Below, in pieces: positions 1 to 8,700 of a stretch of 30,153 bases of DNA. Source of the DNA: a virus. The translations under genes and the position numbers were made by a program. The stretch covers positions 1 to 30,153 of IMG/VR virus record IMGVR_UViG_3300044630_007490; one strand, written 5' to 3'. Every line of letters starts with the position of its first letter. Within the stretch, counting starts at the first letter, position 1. Under the pieces are notes generated by a model that ran no database searches, was not told the DNA's origin, and saw only the letters and a list, made by a program, of their open reading frames with translations.

Positions 1-1
1 A

Positions 2-196
2 CCTGCAATTTTACAATTTGAGGATATAACTGAAAAACTTTTGCATACAAATGAATACCATAAATATTCAAGCACGTGTGATAGAGCTAAATTGTTTATT
101 TTTGAAAACCTAGATAAAGATTGTATTTTAGATAAAATTAACTCTACTGGAGTGAATTCACTTACAGAGATAGAGAGACAAATTTTAGCGGCATAA
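2..196 (+). CDS. C-terminal end of an unknown protein (truncated by window edge)
   Basis: An open frame enters from the left edge and runs 64 codons to TAA at 194-196. The visible residues include 'EDITEKLLHTNEYHKY' and end in 'LTEIERQILAA'. They look like ordinary soluble, mostly helical protein sequence, but I do not recognise a family. The stop is followed within a few bases by a strong hairpin terminator, which supports this being the real end of a rightward gene. The start and function lie outside the window. Confidence 0.6.
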   Translation, partial: PAILQFEDITEKLLHTNEYHKYSSTCDRAKLFIFENLDKDCILDKINSTGVNSLTEIERQILAA

Positions 197-223
197 AAAA
201 AGGCAACCAATTGGTTGCCTTTT
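197..223. terminator. Bidirectional intrinsic terminator
   Basis: A perfect 20-base palindrome at 201-220 (AGGCAACCAA/TTGGTTGCCT) is flanked by an A run on the left and a T run on the right. It therefore looks like a hairpin plus U-tract on either strand. It lies between two converging genes, the rightward one ending at 196 and the leftward one ending at 244, and probably terminates both. Confidence 0.85.
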
Positions 224-243
224 CTGTATTATTAGGTTTTTAA

Positions 244-999
244 TTATTCACCGAATGTACTAGGTGTGTTTGTGTGAACCTTAGCGTCTATTTTACCTTC
301 AAGAACACGAACAACATCTTGTAAGAAAGCTGATGCGCCTGCATTATTTTTCTTAAGTGTGTTTTTTGCGTAACCAAGAACAAAGTTATTGAATTTCAAC
401 AAACTAGCTTTGTCTTTCTTACCATTATCGTATGTCATTTTTATAGAATCTTTCTTAGGATGATTATTAACGAATTCAATAGCTTCTTTATGTGCTGCAG
501 CATTTAAATCAACCTCATCAAGAGTATCTTCTTCCATTGCATATCCTTCTCTAGCTATTGAAGTAACGCTACCAGAAGTGTCTTTTGCATCATAAGCGTC
601 TGTGTATACTAATTTCATGTTAGGGCCTAATTCAGTAAAATTTAAACTACCTCCGTAACCATCAGCCTTAGCTTTAGCTCTTAACTCATCTTTTTCTGCG
701 TCAGTAAATTCTACACCATAATTATTTTTTGCAGATCTTGATAGAGTATTCATTCTTTCTTCAAATTGAGCTTTACCACCCATTGTTCTGTTAAAGAATC
801 TAGTAATCATGTTAGCCTCATCCAACTCATCACCTTCCATCACATCTTCATCCATCACATCTTCTTCCATGTACATCTCATTAAGCTTCTTAAGAAGATT
901 TTTCTTTTCAGCTTCTAGAGTTAATTTCTTTTTAAATCTAGCAGCTTCTTCAGAAATAATTTCTCTAAGTCTAGATTCTGATATAATTTCTTTTTTCAT
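244..999 (-). CDS. Acidic coiled-coil protein of unknown function, possible virion or internal protein
   Basis: 251 residues, starting at an ATG. Residues 1-45 are strongly helical and amphipathic ('SESRLREIISEEAARF', then a lysine/leucine coiled coil). A very acidic run with repeated E/D-D-V-M units follows at about 45-62. The remainder is polar, with no catalytic motif I recognise. No signal peptide or membrane segment is visible. Short N-terminal helices of the 'SRLREII' type occur in many large-phage virion proteins, and a similar opening helix is present in the gene at 4748, so packaging or prohead association is possible but inferred. The gene appears to be its own unit: a TATTTATAA motif lies upstream and a terminator follows its stop. 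Confidence 0.75.
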   Translation of the reverse strand: MKKEIISESRLREIISEEAARFKKKLTLEAEKKNLLKKLNEMYMEEDVMDEDVMEGDELDEANMITRFFNRTMGGKAQFEERMNTLSRSAKNNYGVEFTDAEKDELRAKAKADGYGGSLNFTELGPNMKLVYTDAYDAKDTSGSVTSIAREGYAMEEDTLDEVDLNAAAHKEAIEFVNNHPKKDSIKMTYDNGKKDKASLLKFNNFVLGYAKNTLKKNNAGASAFLQDVVRVLEGKIDAKVHTNTPSTFGE

Positions 1000-1020
1000 A
1001 GATTTTCGTTTTTAATTTTC

Positions 1021-1029
1021 TTATAAATA
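1021..1029 (-). promoter_or_regulatory. TATTTATAA motif, candidate phage promoter element
   Basis: Read leftward the sequence is TATTTATAA, ending 21 bases before the ATG at 999. It matches the motif found before most unit-leading genes in this window. The match is seen directly; promoter activity is inferred. Confidence 0.35.
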
Positions 1030-1075
1030 TGAAAAAAAAATGTTTTTCTTTATGAGAATTATTAATATAGAAAAA

Positions 1076-3010
1076 TTATTGACCTTTTATTTTTTCAATC
1101 AAAGCCTTTAACATATTATAATCACCTGTATGAACTTTTTTATCCACTCTCTTGTTATCTAAAACCATAGTTACCACCTGGTCTTTTTCATCTAAAAACT
1201 CCATTATGTCCTCATCTATAGTCCCTACACAATATAGGGTAATAATCTGAATATTATCATGTGTTGTAGACGCTCTGTGAATTCTATCTTCGGCCTGCAT
1301 CATATCGCCAGGCGTCCATCCAAAGCCTAAAAATATCAAACGACTCGCCTCTGTAAGACTGATTCCGACACCTGAAGCCATAATCATTCCTGAAAAAACT
1401 TTTATATCCTTATTCTTCTGAAAGTTTTGATAAGATTCAAATTTATCATTCTCATTCATTGATCCTGTATGCAGAACTGATATCTTAGGAAACAACTTAT
1501 GAACCTCTTCTGCGAGTTCTTGTAGATCAGACATAATGACAACCTTCTCGCCCCCATCAATTATATCCTGAATATAATCTATGGCTCTCTTCAATTTACA
1601 TCTACCAGTAAATAATTTAAGCTTTGCAATTTTTGCCAAATAAGACTCTTCTACAGACTTCCCATTTTCATCTTCTTTTTTGAAAGACTTCAAAATTTGT
1701 TCATACTCTTTATACTCAGCATCAGTTAGTTCTATTGGCATATTTGTATATGTCTTTGGAGGCAAGTCTTGTAAAACATCTTTTTTCAACCTTCTAAGGA
1801 ATACTCCAGAAATCCTGGTGAATAATTGCTCCAAGTTTGATACACCGCTATAATCCCATCCAAAACCAGTGTCGTATCCAGCGCAATATTTTACTCCGAA
1901 CTCATGTTGATTATTCCACTCGTCTTTATTTAAAAAGTTTAAAGAAGTGAAAAACTCTGATGGCCTACTCTTAATTGCTGTACCTGAAATTAAAATCTTT
2001 CTAGGTATAGTGTCTCTAAATGCTCGAACAATAACCTGTGTCCAACCTGTCTTCTTTTCTTTAATTCTGTGAGATTCATCAATTACAATTAAATCATAAT
2101 CTTCAGGATTTAAATACTCTCCAAACCCATCTTCAAAATATTGTAGAGAATGAAATGTTGACCTAAATGTTTTTTTATTCTTGCACTGAGGACATTCTAC
2201 TTGAGTTTTATTTAGATTTATTATTTCGCAACCACACTCAACCATTCCGTTACCTGCAGTTCTAATCATTTTTCCTTTACACTTATGTTTATACTCAATC
2301 TTAACATAACTATCTAGCGACTCATAGTTTATCACATGGAAAAGAGATTCATCTTTCTTATATGCAACGTCTTTGCTTCTTTTTTTGGGCATATACTTAT
2401 ACACAAAAGCTTTTTCGTTTGTAAAGTCGTCAATTTCCTTTCTCCAATTAAGCTTAAGTGATGATGGGCATATTACCAATGTCTTATATTGATGTTTGAC
2501 AGCATAAGAAATTGCAGACAATGTTTTTCCGACACCAGGTTGATCACCCAATATTGCCTTACCATCATTTATCTCAAAAAACTTTACAGCTTGTTTTTGA
2601 TAGTTGTATGGTTTTCTCTTTAAGAAAGAATAATCTTCTTCAGAAATGTCTAAAGATTCTGCTTTAAGTTTTAAAATTTCAGCAAGCCTCTTTTGTCTAT
2701 CTGAGTACTCCTTTCTCAATTTGTTGATATCATCCTCAGGAACATTTTGAAACGTGAAAGGTATTCCGTTATCGACCATAAAATTAACCACATTACCCAT
2801 TGCGTACTCACGGACAGTTCTTACCCAATCAGCTTTTTCAACACCATCGGCGTTCATTATGGAGTCTTTCCTTGTGCTTCTATGCTCTTTTGGTAAAGAC
2901 TTTATGTATTCAGAAAGCATTTTATTGAAATCATATCTGAGTTCATAATTTGTTTTTAACTTTCTTACATTTACTTCATTCTTTTGTGAATCTGCTTGCT
3001 TCTTTGCCAT
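1076..3010 (-). CDS. SNF2-family (superfamily 2) helicase/translocase with zinc-finger insert
   Basis: 644 residues with a complete SF2/SNF2 motif set: a Q-motif-like 'YNYQKQAV' (about 135-142), Walker A 'GDQPGVGKT' (155-163), motif II 'DESH' (311-314), motif III 'SGT' (342-344), the SNF2 stretch 'LRRLKKDVLQDLPPK' (405-419) and motif VI 'QAEDRIHR' (572-579). Between the Walker A and DESH motifs is an insert with five cysteines (C244, C259, C261, C273, C276), a probable zinc-binding module. The product should be a cytoplasmic ATP-driven DNA translocase. By analogy with T4 UvsW or SMARCAL1-like enzymes it may remodel forks or recombination intermediates, but that role is inferred. It is the last gene of a leftward group that includes a Cas4/RecB-like nuclease. 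Its start lies 1 base after the preceding stop, with an AGGTGA sequence just upstream, one of the few Shine-Dalgarno-like sites here. Confidence 0.9.
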   Translation of the reverse strand: MAKKQADSQKNEVNVRKLKTNYELRYDFNKMLSEYIKSLPKEHRSTRKDSIMNADGVEKADWVRTVREYAMGNVVNFMVDNGIPFTFQNVPEDDINKLRKEYSDRQKRLAEILKLKAESLDISEEDYSFLKRKPYNYQKQAVKFFEINDGKAILGDQPGVGKTLSAISYAVKHQYKTLVICPSSLKLNWRKEIDDFTNEKAFVYKYMPKKRSKDVAYKKDESLFHVINYESLDSYVKIEYKHKCKGKMIRTAGNGMVECGCEIINLNKTQVECPQCKNKKTFRSTFHSLQYFEDGFGEYLNPEDYDLIVIDESHRIKEKKTGWTQVIVRAFRDTIPRKILISGTAIKSRPSEFFTSLNFLNKDEWNNQHEFGVKYCAGYDTGFGWDYSGVSNLEQLFTRISGVFLRRLKKDVLQDLPPKTYTNMPIELTDAEYKEYEQILKSFKKEDENGKSVEESYLAKIAKLKLFTGRCKLKRAIDYIQDIIDGGEKVVIMSDLQELAEEVHKLFPKISVLHTGSMNENDKFESYQNFQKNKDIKVFSGMIMASGVGISLTEASRLIFLGFGWTPGDMMQAEDRIHRASTTHDNIQIITLYCVGTIDEDIMEFLDEKDQVVTMVLDNKRVDKKVHTGDYNMLKALIEKIKGQ

Positions 3011-3011
3011 A

Positions 3012-3344
3012 TCACCTATTTTTTCTTTTTTCTTCCAATTTTCGAATTCTTTCGTCTTCTTTCTTTAGTCTTGTATTTTCTGCTTTGATTGCCTTGTCTA
3101 GGGCGGAACTTTTGCTTACAGACTTGTTTTTTCTCTTCCTGTCTCTTCTTTGAATTTGATCTCTCATAATCAAAGAAAGAAGTCTAACATCCTGTAATGT
3201 TTTTCTAACATCAACACCTGCTGCGTGATTATTATGAAGCACCAATTCAGTTCTTTTCTTTGCGCCCTCAGCCACCTCAATTATCTTGTAAAGCAAATCA
3301 AGTTCGCTATAAGTCTTTAGTTCTTCTAATTCGCTTAAATCCAT
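3012..3344 (-). CDS. Small basic protein, possibly related to histone H1-like (Hc1) phage proteins
   Basis: 110 residues. The first half is helical and includes 'HAAGVDVRKTLQDVR', which resembles the 'AAG..RKALQ' core of short Hc1/histone-H1-like proteins seen in many Bacteroidota and their phages. The second half is rich in lysine and arginine (R-K-R-K-N-K and a C-terminal K/R/E coiled coil), consistent with nucleic-acid binding. The Hc1 relation is a weak pattern match made by eye. The gene lies between the helicase and a small unknown gene with 1-base gaps on both sides, so it is certainly co-transcribed with them. A role beside the recombination enzymes is plausible. Confidence 0.7.
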   Translation of the reverse strand: MDLSELEELKTYSELDLLYKIIEVAEGAKKRTELVLHNNHAAGVDVRKTLQDVRLLSLIMRDQIQRRDRKRKNKSVSKSSALDKAIKAENTRLKKEDERIRKLEEKRKNR

Positions 3345-3345
3345 A

Positions 3346-3759
3346 TTAGGAATTGTTTGACAAGTTATTTAATGATTCTTTTAGTCTGTTTGCCATTTCC
3401 GCCTTCTCTTCTTCTGAGACGCTCTTCATGGAGGCAGTCTGTTCATTTCTCTTCTTCACAATTTCGTATACAGGAACACCTTCTTGAGTGGCTTGGAAGC
3501 AATCAAGTGCGTATCTGTCATCGCAATACAAGTCAAATTCTATTTTGACAAAAACAGTCCCTTCCATCTTGACATTTACATTTCCACTATCTTGAACCGA
3601 TTGTACCTCCACCCAAAACATTGGGATTAAATTTTCTTCATCGCCAAGTTTTCTAGCGCATTCTTCTAGGTTCACCATTACTTTAATTTCACTATTTTTT
3701 GCTCTTTGCAAAACTTCTTTAATGTAATCAGAAACCTGTTGTTTAGTGTAATAAGCCAT
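3346..3759 (-). CDS. Hypothetical protein in the helicase–nuclease operon
   Basis: 137 residues from the ATG at 3759 ('MAYYTKQQVSDYIKEV'). A TTG seven codons upstream is open but would overlap the preceding gene by 17 bases. The ATG sits 4 bases after that gene's TAA behind an A-rich leader typical of this window, so I prefer it. The N-terminal 20 residues look helical, the middle ('MFWVEVQSVQ', 'GTVFVKIEFDLYCDD') looks like beta strands, and the C-terminus is a charged helix. There is no recognised family, signal peptide or membrane segment. Its place between a nuclease and a DNA-binding-like protein suggests a DNA-metabolism accessory role, which is inference only. Confidence 0.75.
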   Translation of the reverse strand: MAYYTKQQVSDYIKEVLQRAKNSEIKVMVNLEECARKLGDEENLIPMFWVEVQSVQDSGNVNVKMEGTVFVKIEFDLYCDDRYALDCFQATQEGVPVYEIVKKRNEQTASMKSVSEEEKAEMANRLKESLNNLSNNS

Positions 3760-3763
3760 AATT

Positions 3764-4687
3764 TTATTTTTTATGTTCAATTAATAATTTTTTATGTTGT
3801 TTATCAGATGAGTCGCACATTGGGTGCTTTCCGCCTTTAAGTGGGCAAAACATACAACCCATTCTGTCTCCCAATGTAAACTTTATCTTTGGAAAGGATT
3901 TTTCTATATGAATCATTTTTATAGATTTTGCCAACTTCTCTAGGGAATATTTTATTTCCTCCTTGCTTGAGTTTATATCAACTGTTTGGATATTTCCAGG
4001 ATAAGAATTTGGATCCTTCTTCTTTCTAAGTCTGTTTAAAACTACATATGAGCAATCAACATTATCTAAATCAATATTGTTCTTTCTTGACCAAAAGAAT
4101 TTATAAAACCTCATTTGGCATAAAAAAATCTCATCTTTTTTCTTTTTTTCCACATCCCAGTCTTCTCCAGAAGTTTTCCAATCCAAAATCTTATAGCGTT
4201 TCGTAACTTTATTTTGCAAAACCAAATCTATAAATCCTTTAAAAAAATACTTAGAAAAAATATTTTCATATAAAGCTTCTTCAACTGAAACCAAATCATA
4301 CTCATCTAAGATTTTATTTAAATCCAAGAATTTTAATATTTGTTCACCCTGAGTTAGGAAATGATGAAGACTAAACTTGTAATCGTTTGTTTCCCTCATA
4401 TTGTCCATCATATCCTTGGAAAATGTTGCTTTAAAATATTCAATTCTTTTTTCGATAGACAGATTATCCTTCAGAGAAAGTTCAATTGTTGAGTGAATTG
4501 CATTACCAAAATACAAATGTATTGATGGTGGTTGTTGCAATAAACCCAAGCGCTTTTCAAGCAGGTGTCTATGCCCACATTGATTAAATAAAGAAAACTC
4601 ACTGAAGCTGATATGTTTTCTATCAGGATTTTCTTTTTTTAATACTTTGTAACTTTCGTTTTTATCTATAATTTTTTCTTCTGCCAT
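3764..4687 (-). CDS. PD-(D/E)XK nuclease of the Cas4/RecB type, probable Fe-S cluster
   Basis: 307 residues. The order of motifs matches the RecB/Cas4 nuclease fold: 'FGNAIHSTIE' with H65, 'GFIDLV' with D154, 'ILDWKTS' with D169 and K171, and a downstream Q191 in 'QMRFYKF'. C37 in 'FNQCGHRH' and a C-terminal C278-x2-C281-x9-C291 cluster are placed like the four Fe-S ligands of Cas4 and AddB. The likely activity is metal-dependent DNA exonuclease or end processing during recombination. It leads the leftward group with two small proteins and the SNF2-like helicase; helicase–nuclease pairing is common in recombination systems. No CRISPR array or other Cas gene is present, so an adaptation role is not supported. 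The start is an ATG preceded by a TAnnTTTG-like element. Confidence 0.88.
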   Translation of the reverse strand: MAEEKIIDKNESYKVLKKENPDRKHISFSEFSLFNQCGHRHLLEKRLGLLQQPPSIHLYFGNAIHSTIELSLKDNLSIEKRIEYFKATFSKDMMDNMRETNDYKFSLHHFLTQGEQILKFLDLNKILDEYDLVSVEEALYENIFSKYFFKGFIDLVLQNKVTKRYKILDWKTSGEDWDVEKKKKDEIFLCQMRFYKFFWSRKNNIDLDNVDCSYVVLNRLRKKKDPNSYPGNIQTVDINSSKEEIKYSLEKLAKSIKMIHIEKSFPKIKFTLGDRMGCMFCPLKGGKHPMCDSSDKQHKKLLIEHKK

Positions 4688-4693
4688 AATTTA

Positions 4694-4701
4694 CAAATAT
4701 A
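4694..4701 (-). promoter_or_regulatory. TAnnTTTG-like -7 element (Bacteroidota sigma-A type)
   Basis: Read leftward the sequence is TATATTTG, matching the Bacteroidota -7 consensus TAnnTTTG, 6 bases before the ATG at 4687. No matching -33 TTTG is visible at the usual 19-21 base spacing. If used, transcription would start almost at the ATG. This is weak evidence. Confidence 0.25.
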
Positions 4702-4735
4702 CAAAAAAACAGCGTAAAAATAAGTTTTTTGGACA

Positions 4736-4744
4736 TATTTATTA
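4736..4744 (+). promoter_or_regulatory. TATTTATTA motif, candidate phage promoter element
   Basis: TATTTATTA ends only 3 bases before the ATG at 4748. It is the same motif as before other unit-leading genes. If it is a -10-like element, the transcript would be leaderless or the start codon would lie further in. Confidence 0.3.
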
Positions 4745-4747
4745 AAG

Positions 4748-5311
4748 ATGTTGCTTAGCGAAACATATAAGAAAAGACTTAAAGAGTTGGCTGGATTGTC
4801 ATCTTTAGACGAAGGTATGGATCCAACTAGCAAGTCAGATGCTCTGAACAAAAGTTCTGAAAGGTTTAGTTTTAATGCTGATTCTATGAAGCAGGCTATC
4901 GAACAAGGTCGTGAAATTGGATTAAACTTTCAATCCAACAACAAGAACTATAAAATGCCAACGACAAAATCTAGAATTATTTGGCCTGTAGCAATGGGTA
5001 CGGATGAAAATGGGAACTTGGTAGTTAGAGGATATCACTTAGCAGGTCAGTCTGAAAAAGCGGCGAGAGAGACTGGAGTCAGAAGTGCTGAAGCAGAAGA
5101 TGTTTGGAGATTATTTAAGGTAAGTAATATTAAAGCTATGTGGCTTACTGATAACTTTTTTAGTCAACCGCTTCCAAACTATAAAGAGAAAGATAGTGCT
5201 ATGGTTACTATGATGGCCAGCTACAGCCCCGCAAAAGCAAGAGCATACCAAGACTCAATTCAGAATCAGGTAGAGACAGAGCCAGAGGCAGGCGCAGAAA
5301 CCGAAGCTTAA
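4748..5311 (+). CDS. Hypothetical protein with WYL-like C-terminal pattern
   Basis: 187 residues. It opens with an amphipathic helix ('LLSETYKKRLKELAGL') of a kind common at the N-terminus of large-phage virion-associated proteins. The central part is beta-rich: 'RIIWPVAMGTDENGNL', 'VVRGYHLAGQSE' and 'VWRLFKVSNIKAMWL'. Its strand pattern loosely recalls WYL-type ligand-binding domains, but no WYL triad is present and the match is weak. The C-terminus is acidic and low-complexity (E/A/T rich). It is the only rightward gene between two leftward replication groups. Its stop overlaps the stop of the converging gene by two bases within TTAA. Its function is unknown. Confidence 0.7.
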   Translation: MLLSETYKKRLKELAGLSSLDEGMDPTSKSDALNKSSERFSFNADSMKQAIEQGREIGLNFQSNNKNYKMPTTKSRIIWPVAMGTDENGNLVVRGYHLAGQSEKAARETGVRSAEAEDVWRLFKVSNIKAMWLTDNFFSQPLPNYKEKDSAMVTMMASYSPAKARAYQDSIQNQVETEPEAGAETEA

Positions 5312-5745
5312 ATAATCAATAACTTTTCAGCCTTACCTTTTATGTTCTCTAAATTAGAGGAACAAGATGTATATCCTGTTTTACAATTTTCAGATAAAAA
5401 AGATTTATCTTTCACATATAGGTTGTAAATAGTAAAACCCTTTTTTATCTCAAACACAAACTTGTTGCGGACAAAACCTTTAAGAGTCCCATTATTTACT
5501 ATTTCCCACCTAATCTTAACACCTTTTTTAAGAGCGTCCTCAATTGTCTTCACCTTCTTTTGCTCTTGAACTTTTCTTTGATTGTCTCTAATCTTTCTAT
5601 CGATAATAGATTGCATAGCTTGGCGCTGAAGTATTTCTCTTTCATACGCCTCTCTCTGTAAGTTCATAGCCCTTTCTTCCGCAGCTTTTTTTATAAACTC
5701 GGATGGATTTTCCTCTATTGGGTTATCTTCGTAGTCATCTTCCAT
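5308..5745 (-). CDS. Small coiled-coil protein coupled to the SbcCD-like fusion
   Basis: 145 residues. The first ~20 residues are acidic. A long charged helix follows (about 18-75, 'REAYEREILQRQAMQ' onward), probably a coiled coil. The last ~65 residues look like a small beta domain ('IRWEIVNNGTLKGFV', 'FEIKKGFTIYNLYVK'). I do not recognise a family. The ATG overlaps the TAA of the upstream fusion gene by one base (TAATG), so translation is probably coupled. That suggests a partner of the recombination nuclease or primase, but this is inference. There is no membrane segment. Confidence 0.75.
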   Translation of the reverse strand: MEDDYEDNPIEENPSEFIKKAAEERAMNLQREAYEREILQRQAMQSIIDRKIRDNQRKVQEQKKVKTIEDALKKGVKIRWEIVNNGTLKGFVRNKFVFEIKKGFTIYNLYVKDKSFLSENCKTGYTSCSSNLENIKGKAEKLLII

Positions 5746-8700
5746 TATGATATAGATATTGTTGTAACTCCAGCTTCAGGATTTGCATCTAAAATTTCTT
5801 GAGAAATTCCTTTCTTAATTTTTTTCACCTCAATAATATTGTCAGCAAAATCTTTAATTTCATTTTTGTGAGTAACAAAAATTACATTCTTGTGCTTACT
5901 CTTTAAATATTGTAAAATATTTACAATTTCCAAAGAAAGTCTATCATCCAAAGTTCCAAATCCCTCATCTATAATTGAAATTGATGGTTTTGTAAGTGTA
6001 CTAATAAAATGTAGAGCATCTTTAATTGCTATTGATGCCACAAACTTTTGAGCCCCAGATGCAAACTGAAGAGGTAAGGAATCTGCTTTATCATCACTAT
6101 AATAGAAGTATTCAAAAATATCTCCGTTTGGAAGAATATCAAGCTCCACTTTAAAGCCGACAATTTGCTGAAGAATAGAATTAATCTTGCTGTTTATAAT
6201 CGGTAATTTCTTTCTAATAATTAAAGCAGGAATTCCATCTCTATGCATAGCTTGCAAGTAGATTGAATACTTTCTAAACATTTTCTCGACTTCTTTTATC
6301 GATTCTAGCTTTTCGGAATTTGTTTTTATTTCAGATTCCAAAACTCTTATGTCACCATATACTTCCGTGATGTTTTTATCTAGCCCATACAATGTTTGCT
6401 TGTACGCTCTAGATACTTCATCTTGTGAATTTATATACTCCTGAATCGATTTATTTTTAGTTTCTTTCTTTTTGTTTTCCGAAATCTTCGTCAAGTTTTC
6501 TTTCAGCCCTTCTATTGTCTTTTCAGTTTGTGCTTTTACAGCTCTACCTTTTTCCAGCCTAGTTGAATTGTCTTCGACTTTTTTGTTATGTTCTATGATT
6601 TCTTTCATAGATTCAAAAAGCGAAAGCCTGCCTTTAAGAAGATCTATCTTTTCTTTTCTGTTCTGCAAAGAGTCGGTAATATTTTTCTTCTTCTCTGTCT
6701 GTCCTTCTATTAAAAGATTTTCTCTTGCAATTCCATTATTTGAGTCGATTTGGTTTTGTAAATTTGCTATTTCGCCTTTCTTCAATTCTATACTTGCCAA
6801 GCACTCTTTCTCCTTTTCAGGATCTGCTTTCTGTTGCACATTTCCACAAGTTGGACAAGATTTACCCATAAATGTTGGAAGCTGACTTTGCAACGTAGTA
6901 ACTTCTTCTCGTAGAGAAATTATTTTTGTATCCAACCCATCAATGTTGAGCAAATCTTTCTTTACTTTATCGCTTAGCCAAGAATCAATTTTGACATATT
7001 CATCTTTTTCTTTTTTAAAGTCAGTTTGAGCAGTTGCCAATTCTTTTATAACACCCTCTTCTGTCTCCCCTTCTTTAAATGGAAGTTCCTTCTTAAAGTT
7101 TGTAGATAACCAACCTTCCAAGTCACTAATTGCTTTATCGTACTTAACTAGATTTTCCCCTTCTTGCTTTATAAGATTTTCGACAACAGTAGAGTCATTA
7201 TATTTTAATTGCTCTATCTTATCAAGTTTCTTAGTTTGCTCAATAATATCTTTATCAACCCCCTCTTTGTTTTTCGTTACATCTTCCTTGTCAGCTTTTA
7301 ACCTGTCAAGCATAATATCCTTATCTGATTTACTTTTTTCTAATTCAGTAACTTTTAGCTCAATTTCTAGCTTAGCGCCAATTTCTTTTTGCTTCTTCTT
7401 AATTTCCTTAAAGTACTCATTTGCATATTCATAACGCATTTTATACGCCTCCAATCCGAGGTATCTACTTATGAGAGCATTCTTTGGTTGCTGACTTTGA
7501 TTGATGTAGTCATCCTTACCGCCTTGAACTTGTAGGGTTACTTTTGTGAAATCGTCAACATCTCCTATTGACTCTTCAACAAGACTTTCCACTTCTCTTT
7601 TTTCGGCAGTTGCCTTATCAGATTTTTCATTCTCCCAAGACTCACTTTCCAAATCACCATCTTGATCATAACCCAATTCCAAGGATTGATATTTTATTCC
7701 GTAAGAATTTGATATTTTCCCATCTTTGTGCTTAGTGGTTTTTATGGTTCTGTGAATCTTATACTTCTTATCATCTATTGTCAAATAAATTGTTACATAT
7801 CCTTGATTAGAGTCCGTATATAAGTTAACAAGGAACTTTGGGTCACCTCCACCTAGTATCTCTTTGTACAGCCCCCAAACGATTGCTTTAATAACATTTG
7901 ACTTACCATTGTAATTCTCACCAAATAAACCAGTGATTCCATTGAGGGAATTAAAATCAACAACAGTTGGTTTGATTGGAAAAGAAAAAATATTACTTAT
8001 TTCTATTTTTTCCATAAACCAAGAACTACCAGTCTTGTCTTCATGCTCGTTTATTCCAAGCTCTTTATTGAGGTCTGCATTTAATTTAAGTATTTCAGAA
8101 ATTTCTTCTTCGTCACAATCAAATGTACCATCTGCAATAAACTCTTTGATGTATTCTTCGCTTTGCTTTCTTGGATCCTCAACTGATTCATCGTCAATAA
8201 GAATATCTTTTGCGACAAATGAGTGCTCAACTTTTACAAGTTCACACCTATGTTTTTCTTTTATTTGTCTAGTAATTTGATTTTCTCTTTCTTGAGAGAA
8301 ATTTTCTTCCAACTCCTCAATGATAATATGAACTCTCGTTTTCTTCTTATTATGACTGAATCTAAGATGTGTCAATCTATCATCGATATTCTCACCCCTG
8401 GCAATTACAAGTTTAGAAAACCCATAATCATTTGGAATAAATTTTCTAACGTGAGAATTTGTATCCGTATCCCAAATTAAATAGCCCTTATCTAGCGACT
8501 CACCATAATTCTGTTGTATCAAGCTGCCACAATAAGCGACAGATGCGTCGTCTCTAAAACTTTGGTATTCATGTATATCACCCAACATAACGATATCAAA
8601 ATGCTTAAAAGTGCTTAATCTCATAAGGTTATCACCCTTTTGCTCATAACCATTATCACCTCTAGACCCATAAACAGTACCATGGTATAGTGCTATGTAT

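Noticed and set aside
3760-3780. TTG start seven codons upstream for the 137-residue protein
   Set aside because: It would overlap the nuclease gene by 17 bases. An ATG with a standard A-rich leader lies 4 bases after the nuclease stop.
3764-4687. CRISPR-associated Cas4 interpretation
   Set aside because: No repeat array or other cas gene occurs in the window. A phage recombination nuclease of the same fold explains it better.
4748-5311. WYL-domain transcription regulator call for the 187-residue protein
   Set aside because: The strand pattern is only loosely similar. There is no W-Y-L triad and no helix-turn-helix, so I kept it as hypothetical.
6472-6885. Open frame of 137 codons on the + strand inside the Mre11-Rad50 fusion gene
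   Set aside because: It lies opposite the coiled-coil region, which has strong motif support on the minus strand. The product is a low-complexity F/S-rich sequence typical of an antisense shadow.
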